Of a DNA stretch of 64,000 nucleotides, positions 1 to 11,183 are shown piece after piece. Source of the DNA: Ophioderma brevispina. Lineage: Eukaryota > Echinodermata > Ophiuroidea > Amphilepidida > Ophiodermatidae. Both the position numbers and the translations under genes were made by a program. Within the stretch, counting starts at the first letter, position 1; each line of letters opens with the position of its first letter. Under the pieces are notes generated by a model. That model searched no databases. It was given only the letters and a program-made list of their open reading frames with translations, and was not told the origin of the DNA. The stretch is taken from assembly GCA_023653785.1 (NCBI GenBank), contig JAMKCH010001667.1, forward strand, positions 62,001 through 126,000. Direction: 5' to 3'.

Positions 1-216
1 GTTATTATGGTCTGTATATAAGAAATTTAATCTGAATTTATACTATGTATTCATATTATTACATCAAAGATATCATGTAGTTAGTCACTTAAGGTTTGTA
101 TACCAAAGCCCTCTCTTTCTCTATATATATTTCTATATATGTTTGTATAAATACCAAAGTCTAGCTATCAGTATATAGTTTACAGGAATGTTTGTATATC
201 AAAGCCACCCCTCAGA

Positions 217-558
217 TTAAAGGGGATGGCCCCGATTTAGTCATATCAATTGTTCGTCTTGATTTCATGACTGGCTTAAAAATCCCCTTTGTAAAGTTTC
301 CGCGTTGTAATTGAATCGGTCTTGATGTGGACTAATAACGTGATTTTGTAAGTCCCATAGAGAACTGTGTAAAATTCATATTGGTCCAACCAAAATGGTT
401 CACATTTTTGCTCATAAATCCAACAAACAAAGTTTCACAGGTAAAATGAGAAAAATCACGCTTTCTTCTTTCTTAGGGCACCAAAATGTTGATCAACTCT
501 CTGGAAAATCAGGGGCTCTGGGGATGAGGCTGTTGCGAATCGGGCCATGACCCTTTAA
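217..558 (-). mobile_element. TTAA-flanked MITE, family D copy 1
   Basis: Non-coding miniature element of about 342 bp bounded by TTAA on both sides. The left end reads TTAAAGGGGATGGCCCCGAT and the right end reads as its inverted complement in decayed form (ATCGGGCCATGACCCTTTAA region). It aligns along its length with copies at 46079-46422 (same orientation) and 23519-23874 (opposite), sharing the blocks AAAATGAGAAAAAT and GTAAAATTCATATTGGTC. TTAA target duplication is the hallmark of piggyBac-type transposition, so a piggyBac-like non-autonomous element is inferred. No ORF of note. Strand is set relative to the 23519 copy. Confidence 0.75.
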
Positions 559-2908
559 TATTGTTTAAAGTTCATATGGAGGTGTTCCCTCTAGGTTGAA
601 TATATTTTAAATGGCTGATTTTTCTATGCAATTTTTATCTATTTATCTGATAAATATTTACAGTGTTGTTCGTGATACTTGTTATGTACCAACATAACTA
701 GAACCTCCAGATGCTGGCGGCTGATGTTCATTTAATGTGGCTTAATGTGGCAGCACCTCAAGTGAATCAAAATATAGTATGGCAATATAGGACTGAAAAC
801 TACAAGGCATTTTGGCACTTGATGTTGGGCTGCTGTGTAGTCTCCCGTTCGCCAGTCTTGGTAGGGGGGTTTCGCCAACGGTTACGTTTATGTGGATACT
901 CGCCCCACAAGTCCGGGGAGTTCCAGGTACACATCAAGCTTGTTCACTGATTGTTTGAAATTATCTCAAGATCTTGAGACAAAAACATGACCGACCGCGG
1001 TGGAGTATTATCAAAATCCCGATGTTGTTATATGTTTTTGTACTGGAAAAAAACAGGCTGAAAACATTGCCAAGAATTATTTCAATTTCTTAATTGGAGC
1101 AACGCCTATAGCTGAACTAATCAGCGATCGACCTGAATGAAATTTCCCAGACTGGTTTTGTGGTGAGTACAATTTGCAGTATATACATTCCACAGACAGG
1201 ACACCCACCGAGTCATGGGACCGAGGGCCTACTGTCATGGATGGTCCCATGATGAACACGACCAGTTTACAGTAGTACGGTTTTGAAATGAGAAGATATT
1301 ATTGATAACATATTAGGTTTTGTACATATTTGAAATTTTTGGTGAAGTTCTTGTGTTATGTATTAAACCAATGACAGTATCAGCAGAGTTTGATTCTTGA
1401 CTGCCCCCTGGAACCACCAAAACAAGGATTTAGGCACTCAGTTTAGATTATATTGTGGCATTACAGTTTGCACTGGGCTGCAATACCATTTAAACGGCTC
1501 TCTGGAAGGATAAATACCAACTTAGAAAATTTGCAATGTTTCGTAGGGTTGTTTACACTGGGCAAAAGATGTATCGAATTCACTTAGGTCATAATTGAAT
1601 TCATTCCTTGATGAGTGTAAACAGGTTACAGTAGCCCAATATTACAACGCAATCAAAAAGTCGAATTCAAAAATGACTTATTCATCATTCGAGGGAACTC
1701 GGAAGGTATTACATCTTTTTTTTATAACGAAAGTTGTTATCGATTCAATTACCACGCATGATGGCCCGACTTTGATGTCGTTTTTACACTTTTCAGCCAA
1801 GCAACAAATACCCAATTGTAAATTAGTTTATTTCCCTAACTCTCCGGCCACTGACGACTAGACTAACGACTTGTATTTTCTTCAACAGAAAACTGGGTGC
1901 ATTATAAATCCTCAACGACAATGCAGATCATTCGAATATACAAGTATTGATCGCACACACAAGGTGAATAGGACTTTCATATTGTAACTGTGCAAAATGA
2001 ATGTCTGTGATGCATAGGGTCCGTAGTCCCACGAATTCATTTTTCTGCATTACAAATCAGAATCAGGTAAGTGTAAATAGTTGCAAAAACAGATCGGATT
2101 TGGCTAATCTAGTCATTCGAAAAAAAAAGTAATTTTGATGATGCCTTGTGTTCAGTGTAAACACCATCAGGTATCGCCTTTAGACCTTTCAACCTGTGAA
2201 CCTCCAGGCTGTAAAAGGCATGGAACCTCTACACATGGTAGCATTTGTCGCCGATTGAAACAACTGGCAGTTGCTTTTTGCCCCTTCCATTATGGCGGAA
2301 ACAATGTATACACCTGCTGTGCACATATTCCACACAAGTTCTATTGTTATACAAAAGTTCATTTAACTTTTGCCATAAAGTGAAGCCATATTGCGCATGG
2401 CAAAATGCAACTTCCTGTGGTTTTCAATCGGCGACTATTCACCGGTGCGCCCGCTATCCCATTTTGTAGAGGTCAGTGGTAAAAGGTTTATGGTCATAAT
2501 TACCTTTGCCATTAATTTAGAATGAAATAAATTAATTATGGTAAGGGTGTGTTTCCATAAAAAAAAAAAATAACCCAATGCACAAATGGTAAAAACATCT
2601 TTCAAAATAACAGGAAGAAGAGTGAGGGTAACATTTTCGGGGTTTTGCAGGATGTGGGTTGACATGTTGGTCACTAGTTTGTGGGGTTGACCAGCCTGTA
2701 CTGTGATTATTTTTTGTGGTGGTGACTTTTTAGACCTTGAAAGGTTCTTGGTGGCGGTTCCTCTAGGTAAGTATTTTGAATTTATGATTTGCTGCATCTT
2801 TCAAAGTTGGCAGGTGTGATAAAAACAAGCATTGCAATATTTAGTTTACTACGATTTGATTACTGTGACGCTGTGATTTTTTCAAAGTAAATCAACTCAA
2901 TATTTCTA
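559..2908. other. No gene seen; unique-looking AT-rich DNA
   Basis: Only short ORFs (under 90 codons) without domain resemblance or codon bias. A ~45-bp stretch near 765-810 (TGAATCAAAATATA, then CAATATAGGACTGAAAACTACAA) resembles 9531-9576, suggesting fragments of a shared old repeat. Nothing else is supported. Confidence 0.5.
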
Positions 2909-3232
2909 TTAAAGGTGCAACAAGAGAATTTTGGCACATATATTGTGTCATATGTATATTTCATATAGATAAGACCCCCAATCATTTCGTGCTTTGTCTT
3001 GGCTAGAGAAATGCCTAGAAAGTGAAAAAGGCTGAATTTCGGGTATTTCTAGTTTTATAGTAAATTAAAAATTAAAAGGCTTTTTTTTTTGTTATAACCA
3101 AAAAAAGTTCTTAGCTTATTCCTTTCACAAAGGAATATTTTTGATAGAAGCTATTCATTAGTGCAAAAATTCCGAATTTTCCACCCAGTTTCTGGTAACC
3201 TGTTCCGTGAATCTCTGTTGCAAAACCTTTCA
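2909..3232 (-). mobile_element. TTAA-flanked MITE, family B copy 1
   Basis: The left end reads TTAAAGGTGCAACAAGAGAA. The interior aligns with the reverse complement of the better-preserved copy at 22966-23327: shared blocks include GGCACATATATTGTGTCAT, AAAGGCTGAATTTCGG, GGAATATTTTTGATAGAAGC and TTAGTGCAAAAATTCCGAATT. The right terminal repeat is decayed (TGAATCTCTGTTGCAAAACCTTT) but in the expected place. No coding capacity. Confidence 0.75.
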
Positions 3233-4626
3233 TTTACTGTATCAAACTTTTATAGCAATCCCCTCAAATTTATCCTGCTGTCCAATTTTTTTTATGGATC
3301 AAGCCCCTAGCCATGAAGAAAGGGAAATTTCCCCACTCCCAGTCCAAAGTAAAAATAACATTTTTTGGCATAGCCGTACAAAAGTGTCTTATGTTTATAT
3401 GTGTTGAAAAATGTCACAATTTTGGTAAAAGATTCTCCTTTTACCATTCACTCCCCCAATGCACAAGTATCCACATTGAGGAAAAGATCTACTTTTGGCC
3501 CAAATCCATCCAACATGAAAAATCCTCGGCTATGGACTGTATGAAAGATGCTAATAACTAACCCCCTTACCATATCATCATTGCAATCATCATTCAACAT
3601 TATATGAATTCCATGCAGAAGTGCATTTGCCTGCATGCTCAATTCAGCCTTAATGTTTCAACATTTTCACATAAAATATCACTATAATGATGCTCTTCGC
3701 GTTGGTTTCGTAATGATTTAAAAAAAAGTTAAAATAGGCATGTTTTTTAAAATATCTGTTATTGTTATACTCCATTGTAATTACAAACAGTCTAGTTATG
3801 CATTGCTGAAATAGTTCTGTCTGACCCTAGTATGTCCCACCCCTGTTTGAACCTGAATTAGCTTAATTTGTGGGTGGATTATAATGGGATCTCCACCCTA
3901 TCATGAAACACATCAAGCATCAACATTTGGCTTTCAGTTCATGATTTAACTTATTTCCAGATATTTTCAAGCAGTTAAATGAGTAGGTGATCAACAACGA
4001 CCTGTAAGTGAAATTGAAGCATGAACCATTGAATGAGTAAATAAAATCACAATAAGATACTACCAAAACGTTAAATGATTTGTAAACAAAATCGTAATTC
4101 TATCTATTCCACAAACAACTTACGGTGGGATTTATAATTGAGCATGGGCCTATAAAACTCCGGGGTCGAGTACGGGCCTTAATATGGTGGCTTCCTCCCC
4201 ATTGTCCACTATGCATTTTGTTAAATTGTAAAGTGTGCCGTTTTTCAATTTTGTTCATGCTTTACAACATAGCAATCTTAGCAATTGATGTCAATATAGT
4301 AATATAGCCATTAGGCAGCTATAGCATTATGAGTATCATGAATAGCTGCCTTATAATTTTATTACTCCTCTTTTGTTGTGCCTATATCAGTATAGTTTCT
4401 TGGTTGATGGATGTGATATGTAGGTGAATACTGTATGTTATAAATTTAATTAACAATGCATATATTTTGTAATACTCTTGATTAAATAAATGACAAGTGA
4501 TCTACTCAACCAAAGGCTCCCGAATGTTAGTTAAATGTTGGTGGACCCAAATTATGGTCCCCAATTTTCATGGATATGTGGATGGATGTCCTATTTGGCC
4601 ATAATCTTTTTTATCCAAATGACTAA
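3233..4626. other. No gene seen
   Basis: AT-rich sequence with short uninformative ORFs on both strands. No repeats or RNA genes could be supported by eye. Confidence 0.45.
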
Positions 4627-5400
4627 TAGTAGCCAAACGTGGGTATATTTTAGGAGGGCAGAAGTCCCTTACTATCATTTATTGATTCCACCCGGTTTCC
4701 TCCCCTGGTCTGACCGGGGTGGGGAAATGTCAATCAAGTCTTTGCATGAAAAAGGTCAACATTTGGGCATATCTTCTTTTTATAGATAAGCTATAGAAGT
4801 CAATAGGTGTTATGTAGGAGGAGCACAAGCCAATGGCATATTCAGAATTGCCAAGCTGGGGCCCGAAGCAGAGTTAAATTATTGTGTGTTTCAACCAACA
4901 CATTGCACTGGTTCACATAACTCTCATTTAATAGTCCTTTACAGATGGTAGCTAGAAATTTTTAATGCTTGTACCTTTGATACACCCTACTTGAATAAAG
5001 CTCTACATGAATACTAAGTCTGCTTTTCCCGATAACCACAGACTTTAACTCTTTCTGCATTCTTGCACCCGCTGCTTTACAGATTCTGAATCCGCCTCCA
5101 CAAGTCCCCTACTAACAAATGTATTCAATCCACCAGGGGTCCTCCCCTGGGTCTGACAGGTGTGGGGGAAATTTCAAAAGTAAACATTGCACAAAGGTCA
5201 CATTTGCCCATATTGTTTTCAGATGAGCTAGAGTAGCCAAACTTAGGTATGGTAGGAGGGCACAACCCTCTACTAACCGTGCAAATCCTTCAGAGTCCTC
5301 CTGGGTTTGTCAAGGGGAGGAGAAACCTTAAAAAGTTCAACTTTTATAAAAGAGGCCAATATTTTGTTACATCATTTTGATTTCAGTTGAGCTATTTGCA
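4627..5400 (+). repeat. Diverged tandem repeat, unit about 165-170 bp
   Basis: At least three imperfect units can be recognised, at about 4627-4795, 5095-5230 and 5231-5400. Each carries the same order of landmarks: AGTAGCCAAAC, a GTAGGAGGGCA block, a CCCCTACTAAC block, a CCTCCCCTGG-TCTGAC-GGGTGGGGAAA block, AAAGGTCAACATTTG, then TTTTCAGATGAGCTA. About 300 bp of weaker or unrelated sequence lies between the first and second units. Satellite-like remnant; no coding signal. Confidence 0.6.
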
Positions 5401-5629
5401 GCTAAACACAAGACCTCTATGTCAAATCTCTGAACCTGACATTTTTTGGTCATAAACCAGCATTCAAAACTATGAACAGTTAAATTTCTTGGGTATACCA
5501 TTTATTTCTAGGAGTCCCTCCCATCTTCACAAACATTTATTTCTTCGGTTTTGAATAGAAGCTACTCTTTTTAAACACATGCACTATATATGTCACTGCT
5601 TGCCATTCCTACAAGGGACCAGTAGAAGT

Positions 5630-5760
5630 TTTTGTAGTTTGCCGGACTCGTAGGCCACCTACAACGGTAAAAGATAGGGCACTCAATTCAGGTGACTCTT
5701 CATTCCATGCTCGTTCAGGGGTTTTTAAAGTGACCCCTAATGGGCCTCATTCCTTTTGAA
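5630..5760 (-). repeat. Interspersed repeat fragment shared with 10395-10550
   Basis: The reverse complement of this stretch matches 10395-10550: both contain GAAGAGTCA, GAGTGCCCTAT and GAGTCCGG in the same order and spacing. Its right part (GCTCGTTCAGGGGTTTTTAA from 5709) recurs at 5893 and 7563, so it also belongs to the complex repeat that follows. Confidence 0.5.
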
Positions 5761-5772
5761 AAGGTACCCAAC

Positions 5773-6453
5773 AGCCCTCTCTTGGGGAGGAAACCTCCTT
5801 CTTTGGGAAACAATAAGCTTTGTGACATTACTCGGGGGCCTCTAAGCAGCTCGTCCTGACTTGGGGACCCGTTGTCCATGAACAGCCAACATGCTCGTTC
5901 AGGGGTTTTTAAAGTGACCCCTAACGGGACCTATCTACGTGTACAAATGTAACCCCAACGGACCAGTTTTCATGAAAAAGGCCTGTTTCCTGCAAAAATA
6001 GACCCTTGTGCCAATTAGTTCATGTTTTCACATTTGTAGTTACGGGAGCCCGGACTAGGCCATCCCGGAGACGATATCTCCTTTTACACCTGGTCTCCCT
6101 CTCTTGGAAACAATTAGCGTTGTGACGGCTTACTGGGTCTCTGTCCTGATTAATCAACAGCTCGTTCCTGATCTGGGACCCGTGTCCATGAAAGCAAAGT
6201 TGCATTCTCATTTAGCCGTCAGACCAAAATGATGAAGTTGGACTGGAAAACTCGCTATCATTGAAATCGTGATGCGAAATGATTGGTTGCAGACCAAGAA
6301 GTCTCATTGGACGGTCGATTGCCATGGTGTGTGCTCGCCAGTGGTGTTAAAGGGGCAATCATTTGTGCTGGCTGTTCTACCCACTTACATAAGATGCAGT
6401 TGAGTGCTTTGCAAGCCCACGGTAACAAAAACCTATCTGGGTTTTTTATCACC
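5773..6453 (+). repeat. Direct repeat unit, copy 1 (~680 bp)
   Basis: This matches 7449-8132 in the same orientation over almost the whole length: both start with CCCTCTCTTGGGG, contain CATGCTCGTTCAGGGGTTTT, GACCAAAATGATG, ATCATTTGTGCTGGCTGTTC and CAGTTGAGTGCTTTG, and end with GGTAACAAAAAC then a T-rich tract. Each unit also has two internal sub-copies, built on GGAAACAATTAAGCTTTGTG and on CCCGTGTCCATGAA. Many single-base indels separate the copies, so the ORFs crossing them are not conserved and I do not call them genes. Confidence 0.8.
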
Positions 6454-6555
6454 TGGCTTGAAAAAGAGAGAAGGGGGATTATGCATCCGGTCAAGCAGTC
6501 GGTAGGGCGGCGTCTGTGTCGGTGTCGGCGTCGGCGCTGTCCATATGTTAGACAG

Positions 6556-7366
6556 CTTGACAGGAAAACCCCTGAAACGCGATTTCTTAAGTGCCGCAAG
6601 TGGGGGTGCTAAGGAGAGGGGGCCAACTAAAGTTTTACAGGGGTCAAATTGTTACATTGATCCAATCAGGTTGTGAAAAGCACACCATGTTGAGTCTAAC
6701 CATAAGGATTCAAGAAAAAGTATAGTTTGAATATGTACAGCCTAAAGATTTTCAGAGTTCAGAGTCTAAAAACAGCAAAAATCAATAAAAAGGGTCAATT
6801 CAGTTGTACAGGGGTCAAATTTTAAAATTGCCTCCGATGTGGATAAAAAATGGTGCAAATTATTGGGCGCTCATAGGATTAAAATAAGGGAAATAGTTTG
6901 AGTGTTCAAATGCTTTGCTTAAACGTAGGGGGGTACACAAGATCAAGCCCCCCCATTGAATGCAATGGAGTTGACCTTCTGTGCCCCTACATCGGAAACT
7001 AAGCATTTAAGACAGTTTTTTAATTAAAATCTATTCTTATGTTAACCATATGAACTCCACAATAATTTGCACGTTTTTTATCCAAATCGGGGGAAGCCAA
7101 CTTTAAAATTTGACCCCTGCTACAATGTGAAATGACCATTATTATTGATTTTGATTGTTTTTAGGCCTATAAATCTGAAACTTTAGGCTGTACATATTAC
7201 AAACTATACCTTTTTCGGAATCCTATGGTTAGACACCTAATATGGGCTGCTTTCAAAATGATTGGAATCACTTAAAAATTGACCCTGTACAAACTTTTGT
7301 TTTGGCCACTCTCCTTAAGGCACAATTCAGCCACTTAAGAATCGCGTTTCAGGGGTTACTTGACAG
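6556..7366. mobile_element. Palindromic (foldback) element with perfect 8-bp target-site duplication
   Basis: The segment 6564-7358 is one large imperfect inverted repeat. The left arm can be aligned against the reverse complement of the right arm almost end to end, meeting at CCATTG-AATG-CAATGG (6953-6968). Shared arm blocks include ACCCCTGAAACGCGAT, GTCTAACCATA, ATGTACAGCCTAAAG, CAGGGGTCAAATTTTAAA, GTGCAAATTATTG and TTCAATGGGGGGG. The directly repeated octamer CTTGACAG flanks it at 6556-6563 and 7359-7366, as an 8-bp target-site duplication would. There is no ORF for a transposase. An 8-bp duplication is typical of hAT-type insertion; classification is inference. Confidence 0.85.
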
Positions 7367-7448
7367 TCCCTCAACTATTAATCACGCAAACCTTTGACTG
7401 AGATGTGTACAAATGCTGTGACTAGCTCCCGGGTATGGGGAAACAACT

Positions 7449-8132
7449 TCCCTCTCTTGGGGAAACAATTGAGCTTTGGGACATACTAGGGGGGGCTGTT
7501 TTTCCCCCCGGGGCCTCAGCAAGCTCGTCCCTGAATTGACCCGTGTCCATGAACAGCCAACATGCTCGTTCAGGGGTTTTTAAAGTGACCCCTAATGGGA
7601 CACTCTCTCCTGTGGAAATGTACCCCAAACAAGGACCAGTTTTCAATGAAAATGCTGTTTCCTCCTGCAAAATATACCCCTTGTGCAACATTGTTTCATG
7701 ACTTTTTCCATTGTTCTATGGAGCCCGGATCTGGCGCCCGGCAGACTTGATCTCCTTTTACACTGGGCTCCCTTCTTGGAAAACAATTAAGCTTTGTGAC
7801 GGCATTACTCGGGGTCTCTGTCCTGATCTCATCAACAAGATCGTCCTGATTAGGACCCTGTCCATGAACAGCCAAAGCTTGCCATCACATTCTAGCCCGC
7901 AGACCAAAATGATGCAAGTGGACTGGAAACTCGTATTCATTGAAATCGTGCTGCGAAATGATTGGTCTGCAGACCAAGAAGCTCATTGGACGCTATTGCC
8001 AGTGGTGTGCTCGCCAGTGGTGTAAATGGGCAATCATTTGTGCTGGCTGTTCTACCAAATTAATAAGCTGCCAGTTGAGTGCTTTGAAGCCAGGTGGTGG
8101 TAACAAAAACTCCTATCTTGGTTTTTTTTACC
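7449..8132 (+). repeat. Direct repeat unit, copy 2 (~680 bp)
   Basis: Second copy of the unit at 5773-6453, lying just beyond the palindromic element. The two copies bracket that element, so the simplest history is an old tandem or dispersed duplication with a later insertion in the spacer. Reading frames are not kept between copies. Confidence 0.8.
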
Positions 8133-8559
8133 AATTGCAATTCTATACTTAGAATATTCAGCACATGCGCTGATGTCAAAAAAAAAACTATACCGGAGTG
8201 TGTTAAAACTACACACTCAACAAAGCCTATGTGCCGTGTTTAAACTTGAAAACACCACCCTGTTGAATCCTATGCGAGCCTCTATACCGCTCGATATAGG
8301 CGTAACTTCACTAGATAGACTCAGTTCCTCGCTTTAACTTGTTTGGACTAAACGCTACAGGTAGCTAGACAAGCCTGATTCGATCCTCAAGGGATCTTCA
8401 TCAGTAGCACTGCCCAGGCCCATTATCTGACAAATGCTTAACAGATGTGCTAAAGAAACCTGTTAGTACTCTATAAAAAATTTCCCGAAGATTAGTATGA
8501 AAATTCAAATTATTTCCTCACATCTCGGAAAACATTCTTGTTTACCGTTTTGTAATTTT
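8133..8559. other. No gene seen
   Basis: Mixed-composition DNA between the direct repeat and the hexanucleotide array. No ORF, repeat or RNA gene supported. Confidence 0.45.
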
Positions 8560-9525
8560 ATCTCCATCTCCCGCTCTATCTGCATCTCCATCTTTGTCTG
8601 TATCTCTATCTGCATCATCTCCATCTCTATCTGCATCTCCAACTCCATCTCTATCTGCATACCCAAGTCCGTCTATCTGCATGTACATCTGCTTCTCCAT
8701 CTCTAGCTGCATCTCTACATCTCCGTGTTCATCTCTATCTGCATCTGCATCTCCATCTATATATCTGTATCTCCATCTATCAGCATCTTCATTTCTATAT
8801 ATCTACATCTGCATCTCCATATCCATCTGCATGTACATCTATCTACATCACTGTCTGCATCTCCATCTCTGTGTACATCTCCGTCTGCACCTCCTTTTCT
8901 ATTTGCATCTCTATCGACTTCTCCATCTGTATCTACATCTGCATCTCCACCATCTGCACCTCCAAATCCATCTCTATCTGCATCTCCATGTCAATCTCTA
9001 TTTTATCTACATCTGCATCTCCATCTGTATATGTACCTCCATATCACTCCCTAGTTCCATCTGCATTTGCATCCCCATCTCTGCATCTGCATCCCCGTTG
9101 TTATCTGCATCTCCATCTTTATCTGCATCTCCATTTTTATCTCTATCTGCATCTACATTTGCATCTCCACCTCTATGTCTATCTGCATCCCAGCTGCATC
9201 GCTAACTGCATCTCTATATCTACATCTCCATATGTATCTTCGTGTCCATCTCTATCTGCATCTCCACCTCTATCTCAGTCTCTATCTGCTTCTGCATCTG
9301 CATCGCCATCTGCATCACCATCTATTTGATTCTCAATGGCCATTTGCATTACATCTCCATTTGTCCATCTGCTTCTCTATGTGCATCTCCATCTCTATCT
9401 GTATCCCTATCTCTAACTACATCTCTAGCTCAATCTACATCTGCATCTCGGTCTCCATCTATCAATATCTGCATCTGCATCATGTCAGCATCTTCATCTC
9501 TATATTAATGTTCATCTGCATCTCG
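8560..9525 (+). repeat. Hexanucleotide minisatellite (ATCTSY)n
   Basis: About 965 bp of interspersed ATCTCC, ATCTGC, ATCTCT and ATCTAC hexamers, with occasional trimer slips and substitutions. The + strand is almost free of stop codons in all three frames because no hexamer creates one, giving long low-complexity ORFs of alternating Ile/Ser/Cys, His/Leu/Tyr or Ser/Ala/Pro. These are by-products of the repeat. Strand composition is strongly pyrimidine-skewed. Confidence 0.95.
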
Positions 9526-10738
9526 CCCAAATGAATCAAAATAGATTATACAGCAATACAGACTGCAAACTTCAACCGATTTGGGTGCTCTGACGTGACC
9601 GGTCACGGATATTTGCATGACAACTTTAGGAGGTAGATCCACTTTTACTAAAAAAGGTTCGTAGTCCAGCACCTCCTAATATAAATCCTGCGTACGGCCA
9701 AATGGCAACCTCTGAAAGTTGAGATTTCTTGGCCTCCACTGCCTGCACTGTACTAACTTTGTGGATGTACGCCCTCTATCAGGCCTCTATCCCCATCATG
9801 CGGTCAGATGCAGGGGCAGGACACGAGTTGCTCGATTTGGACATTTGGGATTTTCAAACGGTAATTTATGGAATTCCGTGCATTTTCTTCGGCACCCTCG
9901 GTCCCAGTGACATTACAGAATCACCTCTTAAACCTTAGTTCATTAAATCTTAGTATCATAATTTCGGAATACATTTTTGGCCCTGGTCAGATGCTATATC
10001 ATCATTAACTGTATAAAGATTTGAATTGTATCTTAAAATGAAAGATACAAAGAAAGACAACCAAACACAGAAAAAATGAACAAAACTTAAAATATTTTCC
10101 TCGGAAGATAAAATACATATTAATTTACTTGCCATATTCTGAGACGAGTCTCAACATTTATGGCGGAAATGAATCATCAGCAGGGTCGTTTCGTGGTTAA
10201 GTTTCATCACTCCCGCTTATTTGGTTCATGATGTATGCGAATGAGAGAATAAGTAATCATTGTTTGCACAGATTTAGGAAATTTGCATAATCTTCACAAA
10301 CTATGGTTCGATTTAAAAAAATTAACCCTCTTTACCAAAATTTATATAGCAGAACACAAAAAATGAGACCCCTGTGAAGCAGATATAGTTCCTCCGGGAG
10401 CCATCGTCAGGTCCGGGCTCCATATACTACAACGGAATCAACGTGAAACTAATGTTGCCTGAAGAGTCAACTGCAATCGAGTGCCCTATTCTTTATCCTG
10501 GGTAGGTTGACTATGAGTCCGGTGGAGCTATAAAAACATCTCCACCGGTTTGGCGCACCCGTAGGTCATTTGATAATCAGCTAGGAGGGTAGATTGTTAT
10601 TAGTTTTTCTTTTCAGTTTAAAAGGGAGAAATAAAAAAGGTATAAAAAAGGGGGGGAAATGTGGTTTCCCGTTTTAGCATTTATTTTGTAACAATGTCTG
10701 TCATGAAAAAAGAAAGATGAATGAAAAGGCCTAGTAAG
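9526..10738. other. No gene seen; repeat fragments
   Basis: Short ORFs near 9719-9938 have no recognisable domain. 10395-10550 is the inverted partner of 5630-5760. A hairpin lies at 10519-10548 (CCGGTGGAG / CTCCACCGG, 12-nt loop). Otherwise nothing supported. Confidence 0.45.
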
Positions 10739-10753
10739 GTGAGTTCATTTGCC

Positions 10754-11065
10754 ACATTAAAGGTCATATTAAAATGGCCAATTAGACTTTAGGGTGGGTG
10801 CCGAATCGACAACCTGTCGCTCCACTTATAAAAAATGATTTGGTTCAGAAGAAAGTTCCTATTTTTTCTCATTTAGCCTACCCTGTGAAAGTTAAGTCCG
10901 GTGTCAAAGAAATGGTCCCGCAAAACCATAGTCCGGTCTCCATAGAACAACTGAATAAATCGTGAAATCGTTTGTAGGCGGACTGTGATCGGAGGATACG
11001 CGGACCAGTAAATGTGCTCTTTTTTGATGTTTTGGAACAAAACTATCTCTAAATGTGTCGACCAC
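10754..11065 (+). mobile_element. Decayed family-D-like miniature element
   Basis: It opens with TTAAAGGTCATATTAAAATG near 10754. It then carries a block at 10839-10890 (TTTGGTTCAGAAGAAAG, ATTTTTTCTCATT, CCTGTGAAA) that matches the family D core at about 23592-23640 in order and spacing. The right end cannot be placed confidently. It ends about where the family B copy begins, so the two may be adjacent insertions. Confidence 0.45.
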
Positions 11066-11183
11066 ATTAATGAGATCACCGAGAGATTCACATAATTATG
11101 TCCCAAAAGAATTAAGACTCCTATTTTTTCACTGATGTTAAAACTATCCATTTTTTGGTACAGAACTTATGAAATCTCTAATT
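11066..11183 (+). mobile_element. Left part of family B MITE, interrupted by an insertion
   Basis: From ATTAATGAGATCACCGAGAG onward this follows family B copy 22966-23327: CGAGAGATTCACATAA, TGTCCC, GACTCCTATTTTTTCACT and so on, with many substitutions. The alignment stops at the boundary of the 1.63-kb element and resumes near 12850. Confidence 0.55.

Noticed and set aside
6283..6612. 109-codon ORF with Cys and Arg clusters
   Set aside because: It lies in the ~680-bp direct repeat and runs into the palindromic element. The sister copy near 7940-8152 does not keep the frame, so there is no selection for protein.
8594..9534. Long ORFs (up to 203 codons) of Ser/Pro/Ala, Ile/Cys/Ser or His/Leu repeats
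   Set aside because: All three frames stay open because the DNA is a hexanucleotide array without stop-forming units; no start context, splice structure or unique sequence.
9729..9938. 69-codon ORF looking somewhat like a membrane-protein segment
   Set aside because: Too short, overlapped by another equally open frame, and no recognisable motif.
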